NCBI RefSeq assembly: GCF_000333895.2
Contig: NZ_ANFM02000034.1
Coordinates: 61,257-125,256 of the forward strand
Direction of reading: 5' to 3'
DNA: 64,000 bases
From: Grimontia indica
Lineage (GTDB): Bacteria; Pseudomonadota; Gammaproteobacteria; Enterobacterales; Vibrionaceae
Made by a program: the position numbers and the translations under genes. Below, one piece after another: positions 8,198 through 16,296 of this stretch; the first letter of the stretch is position 1; each line of letters opens with the position of its first letter. The notes below the pieces were generated by a model, which was not told where the DNA came from, did not search any database, and worked only from the letters and a program-made list of their open reading frames with translations.

Positions 8198-9304
8198 CTA
8201 ACTCTGGACGGGCAGACAGCGTGAAACGGCTGCTTGCCAGTGAATGAACAGCGGATCGCCGGGGCGAATAGTGCGAAAGCTTTCTGTTTGTGGCAACTGC
8301 ACTGAAAACAGATTTTGGTTCGGGGCACTTTCCACCACTAACTGGCTGCGTGAGCCGTCAAACAGGATTTCTTTTACCTGCACACCAAACCCGTTCTCCA
8401 CCTGTGGTGGTTTTTGATCTGCCTGCGCGATGCTGATGGCTTCCGGCCGGACGAAGACATCTACTTTATCGCCCACCTTCATCGTTTGGTTGGCGTTGGC
8501 CATCAAGCGTTCGCCATATTGGCCCGTGATGGTGACAGTCTGCCCGTTAACGTCTGCAACTGTACCTGAGCGGTGATTGTTTTCACCCACAAACTTGGCG
8601 ACAAAGGCGGTGGCTGGGGAGTAATAAAGATCCTGTGGCGAACCGAGTTGTTCGAAGCGACCGTTATTCATCACGGCGACTTGATCGGACATTACTAGTG
8701 CTTCCGACTGGTCGTGGGTGATATACACAAAGGTGGTGCCGAACTCCTGCTGAAGGTGCTTGAGCTCCACTTTCATTTGCTCGCGGAGTTTGAGGTCCAG
8801 AGCGCCTAAAGGCTCATCAAGCAGCAGTACGTCTGGGTTCAGTACCAGACAGCGCGCAATGGCGATACGCTGTTTTTGTCCGCCGGATAATTGGGATATT
8901 TGCTTTGGCCCACTGCCGGAAAGCCCGACTCGGGCGAGCACTTCATCGACCTTGCGGTCTATTTCATTCTTCGGTGCTTTTCGGCGGCGAAGACCATAAC
9001 CAATGTTTTCAGACACCGTCATGGTGGGAAACAGCGCCAGATGCTGGAACACCATGTTCACAGGACGACGGTTGGGAGCAATGTCGTTAACACGGTTACC
9101 TTTGATGATGATATCGCCCGACGTTGGTTGTTCAAAACCGGCCAGCATTCTCAGAAGGGTGGTTTTTCCGCAGCCAGACGGGCCAAGAATAGAAAAGAAA
9201 CTGCCTTTGGGCACGGTGACATTGATGTTGTCTACTGCCGTGAAGCTGCCGAAGGATTTGTTGAGGGAGTGGCATTCCAGATCGGGAATCGGGTTTTCTG
9301 ACAT
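8198..9304 (-). CDS. Polyamine-type ABC ATPase, PotA/PotG-like
   Basis: 368 residues. Walker A GPSGCGKTT at about 40-48, Q-loop VFQHLALFP, signature LSGGQKQRIAIARCL, Walker B VLLLDEPLGALD, H-loop YITHDQSEAL. A C-terminal TOBE domain (about 270-360, with VDVFVRPEAI) is typical of PotA/PotG and absent from simple ABC ATPases. It energises import for the two permeases downstream and follows the binding-protein gene after a 76-base gap. Confidence 0.9.
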   Translation of the reverse strand: MSENPIPDLECHSLNKSFGSFTAVDNINVTVPKGSFFSILGPSGCGKTTLLRMLAGFEQPTSGDIIIKGNRVNDIAPNRRPVNMVFQHLALFPTMTVSENIGYGLRRRKAPKNEIDRKVDEVLARVGLSGSGPKQISQLSGGQKQRIAIARCLVLNPDVLLLDEPLGALDLKLREQMKVELKHLQQEFGTTFVYITHDQSEALVMSDQVAVMNNGRFEQLGSPQDLYYSPATAFVAKFVGENNHRSGTVADVNGQTVTITGQYGERLMANANQTMKVGDKVDVFVRPEAISIAQADQKPPQVENGFGVQVKEILFDGSRSQLVVESAPNQNLFSVQLPQTESFRTIRPGDPLFIHWQAAVSRCLPVQS

Positions 9305-9380
9305 AGAAACAACGCCTGTGAATTTGAAAATGAAGAGAAACGGCCTGCATGATGCAGACCGTCTGGGTACATTGAGGTGA

Positions 9381-10442
9381 TCAGTTCGCTGCTTTCACGC
9401 GATCCAGCACCAGACCTTCCATTTCCTCCAGCCCGGCAGGAACGGTTGGGTACCATTTGATATTGTCGATATCAGCCTGGGGGAAGCTCGCCTGGAACTG
9501 GGCTTTCGCCGTATCATTCACGAAATTGTCGGCACCTTTAGAAGCAGTGAAATTACCCGCAGATTCGGTGATTTTGGCGGCGATTTCCGGCTGGTTGACG
9601 AAGTTAATCCATTTGTAAGCCGCATCGACAGCTTTTGACTTTCTCGGAATCGCGAAGGTGTCAATCCAACCCAGCGCACCTGATTCAGGTGCCACAAAGG
9701 TAATGTCGGTATTGTCGCGGTTCACCTTCCAGCCACCCGCATCCCATGCCATCGCGCCCACCACTTCACCGGATCTGACAAGATTCAGCAGCTCATCGCC
9801 GCCTGACCAATAGGCTTTCACGTTCGGTTTGCACTCGATCAGTTTTGCCTGCACTTTATCGAGAATCGCCTGATACTTGGCAGGATCGCTGTAGGCAGCA
9901 AATGGGTCTTCACCCATGGCAAATGCAAAGCCGATAAGGGTTGGGCGTTTCAGGCGGTAGGAAACCTTACCCTTATAGGCATCGTCACAGAGGTCCGTGT
10001 AATCTTTGATGCCTGAAGCACTCTTGGTATCGACAACCAGACCGCTGGTGCCCCAGATGTGGGGAACGCCGTATACCGCGCCGTCCAGTCCAGTATTTTT
10101 CTTGGTTGCATCCAGCATGGAAGGGATCAGCAAACTGGTGTCAATTTTTGACAGATCAATGGGTTGGTAAATATTGAAGTCACGTTGCGCACCTGTGATG
10201 CGATCCTGACTGGGTTGGACGAGATCAAAGCCAGCGCCGCGGGTCGCGCGGAGTTTTGAGATCATGTCCTCGTTGTTAGACTTGGTGACCTTAACGTCAA
10301 TACCGGTTTCCTTTTGGAATTGGTCAATGACTTCCTGTGGTGCGTAACCACCCCAGGTGAGTAAGCGGAGTGTTTCAGCGTTGGCAGTTTGAGCCAGCAG
10401 AAGGGTGCTGGCAGCCATGACAGTCAGTTTCATGCTGTTCAT
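9381..10442 (-). CDS. Polyamine-type periplasmic substrate-binding protein, PotD/PotF-like
   Basis: 353 residues from the ATG at 10442; a longer open frame extends upstream, but this ATG has an AAGGGAAA ribosome site and opens directly into a signal peptide (MKLTVMAASTLLLAQTANA). The mature protein begins ETLRLLTWGGYAPQEV, the usual PotD/PotF opening, and has GVPHIWGTSGLVVD and DAGGWKVNRDN in the binding cleft region. First gene of the four-gene operon. Ligand probably a polyamine, but this superfamily also covers other cationic or amino-acid ligands. Confidence 0.87.
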   Translation of the reverse strand: MNSMKLTVMAASTLLLAQTANAETLRLLTWGGYAPQEVIDQFQKETGIDVKVTKSNNEDMISKLRATRGAGFDLVQPSQDRITGAQRDFNIYQPIDLSKIDTSLLIPSMLDATKKNTGLDGAVYGVPHIWGTSGLVVDTKSASGIKDYTDLCDDAYKGKVSYRLKRPTLIGFAFAMGEDPFAAYSDPAKYQAILDKVQAKLIECKPNVKAYWSGGDELLNLVRSGEVVGAMAWDAGGWKVNRDNTDITFVAPESGALGWIDTFAIPRKSKAVDAAYKWINFVNQPEIAAKITESAGNFTASKGADNFVNDTAKAQFQASFPQADIDNIKWYPTVPAGLEEMEGLVLDRVKAAN

Positions 10443-10675
10443 CTTGTTTCCCTTTCGTCCTGTTTCCGTTTTATTTGTCGTTGTCGCGTTTAAGAAGCCA
10501 AGCAAATTTTGATGTGCTGGCCGCGTGCAGATATCCCACTGCATCGGCTCGTAAAGCAGGTGCAATAGAACTTAGCACCGAACGTTACGAGTGGTTTGTT
10601 ATAAATTTATTGCACAAAAATAAAGATAGCGTTGCACAAACTTCTGAAAATGACGCACTTAGAACATTTTTGGTT

Positions 10676-10879
10676 CTGAAAACATACAGGGATATGAACC
10701 TGTATGATTTGGTCGTGGAGCTTAAAAATGAAGAGATAAAAACGTACCGTTTTGGCTGAAACATCAAAGAAAATGACACAGAAAGTCGATGTAAATTGCC
10801 GTTTTAGCGTTGCGTCGAGGGAACCGGAAACTAAGAGTCAATCGAAGAATTGTTCTGGAGGTGCGTGTGCTTACAGTAG
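10676..10879 (+). pseudogene. Decayed DUF2541 (YaaI-like) gene remnant
   Basis: Read in the frame of position 10682, this stretch gives YRDMNLYDLVVELKNEE, KTYRFG, a stop, NIKENDT, KLPF, a stop, RCVE and a further stop near ES. It aligns colinearly with the intact gene at 6007-6390 (ADRDMYLRKVVATFKNGD, KTFRFYRNIKEDDT, LPYKRCV). At least three in-frame stops break it, so it cannot encode the full protein. Upstream similarity fades before 10676. The open frame starting at 10475 is a chance extension of this scrap. Confidence 0.7.
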
Positions 10880-10998
10880 AACTTGGTTGTCTGTCGAAAA
10901 GTTAATGAGTCCAATAAATGGTTCAAAAAATCGTCACATTCGTTTGCTAGCCTCGAATTAGGTTTAGGGAAAAACCTGAACGACGAGAGGTATGCAGT

Positions 10999-11214
10999 AT
11001 GAAGCTGGTGAATGTACTTAGCGGCGATATCGTCAGAGAATCGGACAATTTGGAAGAGCTCAAAGCGCTTGGTGTCAGCATTGCACTGCGCGAAGGCGCC
11101 AAATCCACTCATTGGAGTTTTGAAGACGCTTCCAACCACCGTATATCAGGCAAACGGGCGCTCAGCCTGAGAGATGAAGAAGGCGCGATATATCGTATCT
11201 TCCTCCCCAAATAG
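10999..11214 (+). CDS. Small conserved-looking protein of unknown function (71 aa)
   Basis: 71 residues, soluble, charged (ESDNLEELKALGVSIALREGAKSTHWSFEDAS). No signal peptide or TM helix. The start is ATG, preceded by GAGAGG at about 10 bases, and a clear terminator follows at 11221-11248. That gene-like architecture supports a real monocistronic gene. I do not recognise the family. Confidence 0.6.
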   Translation: MKLVNVLSGDIVRESDNLEELKALGVSIALREGAKSTHWSFEDASNHRISGKRALSLRDEEGAIYRIFLPK

Positions 11215-11220
11215 AATGTC

Positions 11221-11248
11221 AAAAGGCAGCATTGAAGCTGCCTTTTTT
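11221..11248 (+). terminator. Rho-independent terminator
   Basis: AAAGGCAGC and GCTGCCTTT form a 9-bp stem with a 6-base loop, followed by a T run, immediately after the 71-residue gene. Confidence 0.88.
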
Positions 11249-11308
11249 GTACCTGATTGGTCGTCAAGCAAAGCCCAATAATATCCAAATATTCAAAGAG
11301 TAAGGAAA

Positions 11309-11479
11309 GTGAACTGGCAAGCTGAATTCTCGGCGAGATTCACAAATTACCTTTCATTTCTGGCATATGATGAAGTCATCCAAGGTCGACATGAGGAGTG
11401 TATGGAAGCTGTTGTAGGTTTGATTATCCCGACTGGTGTTGACGACTTTATTATGCGAAAAGCGGGTCTCCACGACTGA
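11309..11479 (+). CDS. Possible small ORF (56 aa, GTG start)
   Basis: The only open frame in the 515-base gap between 11214 and 11730. It would encode VNWQAEFSARF near the start and GLIIPTGVDDFIMRKAG near the end. GTG at 11309 is only 2-3 bases after AAGGA, so the start is weak. In its favour, a strong terminator lies at 11565-11593, about 85 bases downstream. It may instead be the tail of a degraded gene. Confidence 0.3.
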   Translation: MNWQAEFSARFTNYLSFLAYDEVIQGRHEECMEAVVGLIIPTGVDDFIMRKAGLHD

Positions 11480-11564
11480 CTGGGAAACCAAACAATCACA
11501 GAAACGTGAATAAAATAATCATCGCTTTTTGGTTTATTCGCTTTTACCTCTTTACCTCGTAATC

Positions 11565-11593
11565 AAAGGCCACCTGCAAAGGTGGCCTTTTCT
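11565..11593 (+). terminator. Rho-independent terminator in an otherwise empty gap
   Basis: AAAGGCCACC pairs with GGTGGCCTTT around a 6-base loop, followed by TTCT. It suggests transcription across the 11.3-11.5 kb gap from the plus strand, or a leftover of a lost gene. Confidence 0.75.
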
Positions 11594-11729
11594 CATTTTG
11601 ACTCACACTTCGTAACAACAAATTGGGTGAGGCTGACGCACGGCATTCAGACTCGCGCTGCTCTTCTGATATTATCGGGCAAATGGAAAGCGTGTGCTTT
11701 CGACAAGATGTTTTTGGGAGAATCTCTGA

Positions 11730-12086
11730 ATGGATCTGAAAGGTCTGGAAAAATACCTGGCGCTGAACCACATCGACTTTAAATCAGCGACTGATAACGA
11801 TGGATTGCTGATTAACCTTGGTTTTCTCGTAGGGCGCGTGCACGTGCGTTACGAAGAAGACACTAAGACCTTCAACTTCAATGACAAACCCCGCTGGGTT
11901 ATCCAAATCGTGCTGATGGCTCTGATGCTTTATTTCCTCGCAACCAACTTCAATATTTACTCCCAGCTGCAGCTTTATACCTGTATTGCTGTTACCGTCG
12001 CGATGTTCGGTATCTTTGGTTATAAAGAATCCCGCATCAAGAAGCTGAAAGATGCGGTGAAGGAAGACAACCAGTCAGCCAGTTAG
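11730..12086 (+). CDS. Small inner-membrane protein of unknown function
   Basis: 118 residues. The soluble N-terminal ~50 residues (MDLKGLEKYLALNHIDFKSATDN) resemble a small sensory or binding module. Two adjacent TM helices follow (about 54-71, WVIQIVLMALMLYFLA, and 78-97, LYTCIAVTVAMFGIFG), then a basic tail KESRIKKLK. Starts after a GGGAG ribosome site. A GNAT gene begins 26 bases downstream, so they may be co-transcribed. No family recognised. Confidence 0.65.
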   Translation: MDLKGLEKYLALNHIDFKSATDNDGLLINLGFLVGRVHVRYEEDTKTFNFNDKPRWVIQIVLMALMLYFLATNFNIYSQLQLYTCIAVTVAMFGIFGYKESRIKKLKDAVKEDNQSAS

Positions 12087-12112
12087 CGAAGACTGAGACT
12101 CAGGGAGGAGTG

Positions 12113-12535
12113 ATGGAGTATCAGGTTTTTGCCAATCCGACAGAGCAGGACATCATGGACGTGCGCGGCGGGCTTCGGACGTTCAATGACCCTTTCGTCG
12201 AGCATCTGAACGAGATGCAAATGGCGGTCTTTGTTGTTGATGAAAGCGGTCAAAGGCGTGGTGGTATTGTCTCGCGCTTTTGGGGTAACTGGATGCACAT
12301 CCTGTTCCTCTGGATTGATCCTGCGCTGAAAGGGGAGGGTATCGGCAAAACCCTGATGCAGAAGATGGAAGCGGAAGCCGTCGGCAAAGGGTGTAAATCT
12401 GCCATGGTTGATACCTTCAGTTTTCAGGCCAGACCATTTTACGAATCTCTGGGTTATCAAAACCAAATGACACTGGATGCCTTTCCCGGCGATGAGCATC
12501 AGCTTCACTTCCTCACCAAAAAATTGGTGGGCTAA
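12113..12535 (+). CDS. GNAT-family N-acetyltransferase
   Basis: 140 residues. The acetyl-CoA pyrophosphate loop is seen as GEGIGKTLMQKMEAEA (residues ~77-92), preceded by the beta-4 strand HILFLWIDPALK and followed by PFYESLGYQ, typical of motif B. ATG at 12113 is chosen over an overlapping GTG because GGAGG then sits at a usable distance. Substrate unknown. The gene ends 3 bases before the fosA-like pseudogene, so the two probably share a transcript. Confidence 0.85.
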   Translation: MEYQVFANPTEQDIMDVRGGLRTFNDPFVEHLNEMQMAVFVVDESGQRRGGIVSRFWGNWMHILFLWIDPALKGEGIGKTLMQKMEAEAVGKGCKSAMVDTFSFQARPFYESLGYQNQMTLDAFPGDEHQLHFLTKKLVG

Positions 12536-12538
12536 ACC

Positions 12539-12936
12539 ATGCTGAAAGGGTTGAATCACATCACGCTGGCGGTGTCTGATTTAGAGCGCTCGCTTGCTTT
12601 TTATCTTGATGTTCTGGGTTTTCAAGGTCATGTCAGATGGGATGGTGGCGCTTACCTTTCTTTGAGTGACCTTTGGCTCTGCCTTTCCGTCGATGAACCT
12701 TGTGAGAAAGATGATTACTCACACATTGCTTTCGATATCGACGATGAAAACTTTGTAGCGTTCGCCGCATCAGCGCGCAAAAAAGTGTGAGCGAGTGGAA
12801 ACAAAACCACAGCGAGGGGCAATCTCTTTACCTTCTGGATCCGGACGGGCATAAGCTCGAAATTCATGCTGGTGGCCTTCAAAGTAGACTGGATAGTCTA
12901 AAAGCAAAACCTTATTCAGGGCTGACTTGGCTCTAA
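12539..12936 (+). pseudogene. fosA: fosA-like glutathione transferase, frameshifted
   Basis: Frame 1 (12539-12790) encodes the N-terminal two thirds of a FosA-type vicinal-oxygen-chelate enzyme: LNHITLAVSDLERSL with metal ligand His7, DLWLCLSVDEP, and DYSHIAFDID with the second His. It then ends at a TGA just after an A6 run. The remaining FosA sequence continues in the -1 frame: [27 protein letters not shown] with the third metal ligand Glu, and KPYSG to a TAA at 12936. Adding one A to the run restores a single ~132-residue protein. Either a true inactivating deletion or a homopolymer sequencing error. Confidence 0.85.
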
Positions 12937-13271
12937 GTCGACCCTCGTTCATTCCAACCCTAACTTTAGCGTTTTCACTCTGATGTGTGATATTCGCCAA
13001 AGAGTCAATTTTGTTCGAAGGCGAAGCTCACGCTGGCACCCGAATTCACTTCCCTGTAGCCCGCTAAAAGGCTACTATCTTCACATCAACTCCATGCAGT
13101 CTGGCAGGCTTTTTCGAGCCATGAGTTTTGTTGGCAACTCACAGACGTCGCGATGAATTTATCACTCTTATAATTACCTTTCGATGCATCGTGATCTCCG
13201 GCTGCCTGAAGTATTTTTTCGCCTGAATTTTTTGGTAGGCGACACCTTTTTCTTTTACTGGAGAGATCGAA
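12937..13271. other. 335-base gap without a gene
   Basis: No convincing coding frame on either strand. A short hairpin, GTAGCC (13056-13061) with GGCTAC (13070-13075), lacks a T run. The final part holds the leader of the NusG-like gene, with a GGAGAG ribosome site before its TTG start. No ops-like GGCGGTAG element was found. Confidence 0.5.
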
Positions 13272-13793
13272 TTGCATCACTATCATTGGTATGCAGTTTA
13301 TACCCATTTTAATGAGGAAAAACTCCTCCGCGACTACCTGTTAGCGCAAGGCTATGAAGTCTATTTGCCTGAACGCAGGTATTGGGAAACTGTGGGTAAT
13401 AAACGGCGAATCTCTTATGAGCCTTTGTTCAAATGCCACCTTTTTGTGCGAACTACCCAAGCGGGATTGCAGGAAGTGAAACAAGCGCCGGGCTTTTCAC
13501 ATCTGGTGCGTCACGGCAGGTATTTGGCCTCTATCCCTGAATCCCACATCATCAAGATCAAAACGATTTTGTATTACTACGAAGATGCTACTTCTGTCGC
13601 CAACAGTCAGGTGGATGGTGTAACAGTGGCTGTTGTCAGCGGTCACTTAACGGGCATGACGGGCATTCTTCCCCATGGAGAGGGAGAAAGGCCGGTTTCG
13701 ATGGAAATTGACCACCTTGGCTACTCCATCAACGTCAAGGTGCCAATGGAAACGATTTTCCAAACCAAAGTGCCTTCGCTGGTGTCCTTTTAA
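13272..13793 (+). CDS. NusG-paralogue antiterminator, RfaH/UpxY type
   Basis: 173 residues. The N-terminal NGN domain opens HHYHWYAVYTHFNEEKLLRDYL and has the hallmark YEVYLPERRYW and EPLFKCHLFVR segments. A KOW-like C-terminal domain follows (VSGHLTGMTGILPHGEGERPV). Such factors bind RNA polymerase at a leader element and suppress termination in long operons, often polysaccharide or secretion loci. The start must be TTG (13272), with GGAGAG 8 bases upstream; no ATG precedes the NGN strand. No polysaccharide operon is nearby, so its target is elsewhere. RfaH versus UpxY cannot be settled by eye. Confidence 0.78.
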   Translation: MHHYHWYAVYTHFNEEKLLRDYLLAQGYEVYLPERRYWETVGNKRRISYEPLFKCHLFVRTTQAGLQEVKQAPGFSHLVRHGRYLASIPESHIIKIKTILYYYEDATSVANSQVDGVTVAVVSGHLTGMTGILPHGEGERPVSMEIDHLGYSINVKVPMETIFQTKVPSLVSF

Positions 13794-13823
13794 AAAAGAG
13801 CAAGCTAATAGCTTGCTCTTTTT
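13793..13823 (+). terminator. Rho-independent terminator
   Basis: A long perfect stem, AAAAGAGCAAGCT with AGCTTGCTCTTTT and a 3-base loop, followed by Ts. It lies directly after the NusG-like gene. Confidence 0.92.
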
Positions 13824-13972
13824 GATTGTGACGCCAATACCTTCCCAGCAAAGATCAATACACCCTAGCTTTTTCCTTTCATAAATCCCGCTTTCTGCGC
13901 AGATTGGTATAGATTTCAGCGCTATGCTCATGACATCCAATTCGTATTGTTCAACTTATCAAGGATGTGATC

Positions 13973-14284
13973 ATGAGAGTGATTCGAAGTGCGAAGTTCA
14001 CCGCGGAGAATGCCTGGGGAGCGATGGATATCGCTAATATGAACGGTATCACCACCAGACTGCACTGGACTGACAAACCCTACAAGTGGCACATCAACGA
14101 AGGCGAGGAAGTCTTTGTAGTGCTCAACGGCATGGTTGAGATGCATTTTCGTGAGGAAGGTGACGAGAAGTCAGTGATGCTTCAGGCAGGAGATATTTTC
14201 TACGCCTCTGAAGGCACGGAGCACGTTGCCAAACCTTTGGGTGAAGCGCGGGTGTTGGTGATTGAAACCGATGGGAGTGTGTGA
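13973..14284 (+). CDS. Cupin-domain protein
   Basis: 103 residues, single cupin barrel. Motif 1 is HINEGEEVFVVLNGMVEMHF (about 42-61) and motif 2 is LQAGDIFYASEGTEHVA (about 74-90), with plausible metal-binding His and Glu residues. ATG at 13973 has AAGGA 7 bases upstream, better than the GTG two codons earlier. Stand-alone small cupins vary widely in function, so no substrate can be given. Confidence 0.82.
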   Translation: MRVIRSAKFTAENAWGAMDIANMNGITTRLHWTDKPYKWHINEGEEVFVVLNGMVEMHFREEGDEKSVMLQAGDIFYASEGTEHVAKPLGEARVLVIETDGSV

Positions 14285-14474
14285 CTTTTTCCTCTGAATT
14301 TCCTTCCTGACGGGTGTTTGTCGCATCAATGACGCCCCGATTTGATAAACAACAAAATCACGATAACCTACTGTTTTAAAAGCACTGTCATGTATGTGTC
14401 GGGTGAGTGACGTTCCTGACAACAAGGAAAGTTCGGTAAATTTTGAAGCGTTCACAACGAAAAGGAAAAACAAG

Positions 14475-14948
14475 ATGATTGTCAGGAAATTACGATTGCA
14501 GCGCGGCTGGTCGCAAGAGCAACTTTCTGAAATGAGCGGTCTCAGTGTCCGTACCATTCAGAGAATTGAACGTGGCGATAAAGCAGGTCTGGAATCGCTG
14601 AAGTCTCTGGCGGCTGTCTTTGAAATCCAAGTTTCTGACCTTCAAAAAGAACCGGAGCCCGACATGACAGAAGAAGTGAAATACACCGCCGAAGAAGAAC
14701 GTGTGATTAATCAGGTGCGAGAAATTAAAGGGTTTTATTCCCACCTGACCACCTACGTGCTGGTGATAGGATTGCTGTTTGTGATCAACTTCCTTACCAG
14801 TCCAGGTTACATTTGGGCATGGTGGCCAGCGATGGGCTGGGGCATCGGTATTACTGTCCACGCTTTAAGCTCATTCGAAATCCTGAACTTCTTCGGCCCA
14901 GATTGGGAAAAGAAACAGATCGAAAAGCGCCTCGGTCGCAAGCTTTAA
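14475..14948 (+). CDS. XRE-family HTH regulator with 2TM domain
   Basis: 157 residues from the ATG with AAGGA 8 bases upstream; the longer frame from 14394 lacks a ribosome site. The N-terminal HTH (about 1-60) reads LRLQRGWSQEQLSEMSGLSV then RTIQRIERG. The C-terminal half carries a 2TM domain (PF13239): VREIKGFYSHLTTYVLVIG, then WAWWPAMGWGIGITVHA. It is a membrane-tethered DNA-binding regulator whose signal is unknown. Terminated at 14967-14996. Confidence 0.85.
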   Translation: MIVRKLRLQRGWSQEQLSEMSGLSVRTIQRIERGDKAGLESLKSLAAVFEIQVSDLQKEPEPDMTEEVKYTAEEERVINQVREIKGFYSHLTTYVLVIGLLFVINFLTSPGYIWAWWPAMGWGIGITVHALSSFEILNFFGPDWEKKQIEKRLGRKL

Positions 14949-14966
14949 GCGCATTCCCAAAGACTC

Positions 14967-14996
14967 AAAGGCTAGCATTCTGCTGGCCTTTTGCTT
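14967..14996 (+). terminator. Rho-independent terminator
   Basis: AAAGGCTAGC pairs with GCTGGCCTTT (one G-U pair) around a 5-base loop, followed by TGCTTTT, after the HTH-2TM gene. Confidence 0.72.
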
Positions 14997-15078
14997 TTAT
15001 AACCGTAACAACTCCGACCTCATCCTCTTGAACCCACTTGGTGCAGTTTTTCTCGCTAATGACACATTCATCATTTGC

Positions 15079-15092
15079 CGAAACCGGTTTCG
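15079..15092. promoter_or_regulatory. LacI-family operator palindrome
   Basis: CGAAACCGGTTTCG is a perfect 14-base palindrome with the central CG typical of LacI/GalR operators. It lies 41 bases upstream of the LacI-type gene, so it is probably an autoregulatory site. No second perfect copy was seen before the binding-protein gene at 16297. Confidence 0.75.
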
Positions 15093-15133
15093 TTAAATAG
15101 TTTTTAAATTATCAGTACGGAACAAGGTGGTTT

Positions 15134-16210
15134 ATGACGTTCAATCCGAGAGTGTCAGCAGTCGGTCGCGGGCTTCGAGAAAAACGCCCGACGATCAATG
15201 AACTATCCAAGGCATTGGGGCTTTCCAAAGGCACGGTTTCCCGTGCACTCAATGACTATCCTGATATCTCTCCGATTACCAAACAGCGCGTTCGTGAAAA
15301 AGCCAAGGAAATGGGTTATCGCGCACTCAGTTACGCCCAAGCCATTAAAACCGGGCAGGTTTGTGCCATAGGGCTGGTACTGAACCTCGGCAGTGACAAT
15401 GCCCACAGACCTTTCCTGACCAACTTTATTGATGGGATCAGTCGGGCGGTAAGCCGCCATAACTGGACGTTAACTGTTGCGACCGCGAATGGCGAAAAAG
15501 ATGAGTTGCAGACGCTTCGCCGCCTGATTGAAGAGCACAAAGTGGATGGATTCATCCTACCGCGAAGCAAAGCGCACGACCCGCGTATTGCCCTGTTAAA
15601 GGAAGAGGGAGTGCCCTTTGTGATTTTTGGCCGCTCGCAGGATTTGGATAACGTCAGCTTCTTCGATATCCGCGGTGAAGCCGCGATGCGTGAATCGGTG
15701 CAGGTTCTGGCTAGGCGCGGCCATAAGCGCATTGCCTTTGTGAATGGTGGCGATGAATACAACTACAGCCATTTGCGGGAAGACGGTTTCCGTCAAGGCA
15801 TGCAATTGTCCGGTCTGGAAGTGGATGAAAGTCTGTTGCTATGGGGCGGCATTACCAAGGCGGCAGGACAAAGATTAGGTGAGGTTTTACTTTCTCAAAG
15901 TGAACCGCCCTCGGCGGTTGTCTGTGCGCTTGATATTGCGGCTCTCGGGATCTATCGCGCTGCCTCAGAGCGCGGGATTGAGATAGGAAAAGACCTGGCA
16001 GTGATTGGTTATGACGGTCTGCCTGAAAGTGAATTCGCCTCGCCACCACTCACAACGTTTTCTGTGGACATGCGTTATTCAGGTGAGCAGTTAGCGACGC
16101 TGCTGCTTCGTCAAATCAATGGGGAGCGGCCGGAAGATCTCCGAAAGCTGGTGAATGCCCAATTGATAAAGCGCCTGTCCCACGGAATCAAGCACCATGT
16201 CACCAAGTAA
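15134..16210 (+). CDS. LacI-family transcriptional regulator of the adjacent ABC importer
   Basis: 358 residues. The LacI HTH sits unusually far in, at about residues 20-70 (TINELSKALGLSKGTVSRAL, hinge YRALSYAQAIKTG), after a basic ~18-residue N-terminal extension. The periplasmic-binding-protein-like effector domain follows (GLVLNLGSDNAHRPF, GFILPRSKAHDP, FDIRGEAA, AVVCALDIAALGIY). It presumably binds the glycoside or its hydrolysis product and represses the transport operon that starts 86 bases downstream. It may also act on itself through the palindrome at 15079-15092. Confidence 0.88.
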   Translation: MTFNPRVSAVGRGLREKRPTINELSKALGLSKGTVSRALNDYPDISPITKQRVREKAKEMGYRALSYAQAIKTGQVCAIGLVLNLGSDNAHRPFLTNFIDGISRAVSRHNWTLTVATANGEKDELQTLRRLIEEHKVDGFILPRSKAHDPRIALLKEEGVPFVIFGRSQDLDNVSFFDIRGEAAMRESVQVLARRGHKRIAFVNGGDEYNYSHLREDGFRQGMQLSGLEVDESLLLWGGITKAAGQRLGEVLLSQSEPPSAVVCALDIAALGIYRAASERGIEIGKDLAVIGYDGLPESEFASPPLTTFSVDMRYSGEQLATLLLRQINGERPEDLRKLVNAQLIKRLSHGIKHHVTK

Positions 16211-16296
16211 TATCAAGGAAAGTGAGTACATACTACGCTTTTAGTAAACGGCGGGTATTAGACGACGTAATGAACGCGCACAAAAAGGAGTAAACC

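Noticed and set aside
10475..10759. 94-residue plus-strand open frame
   Set aside because: Its second half is the decayed DUF2541 copy and its first half overlaps the promoter region of the polyamine operon; no ribosome site.
12776..12790. Programmed -1 frameshift in fosA
   Set aside because: The A-run is not in the X-XXY-YYZ register needed in the zero frame, and no fosA is known to use one; deletion or read error is simpler.
13240..13271. ops-like element ahead of the NusG-like gene
   Set aside because: No GGCGGTAG core; only a loosely similar GGTAGGCG run.
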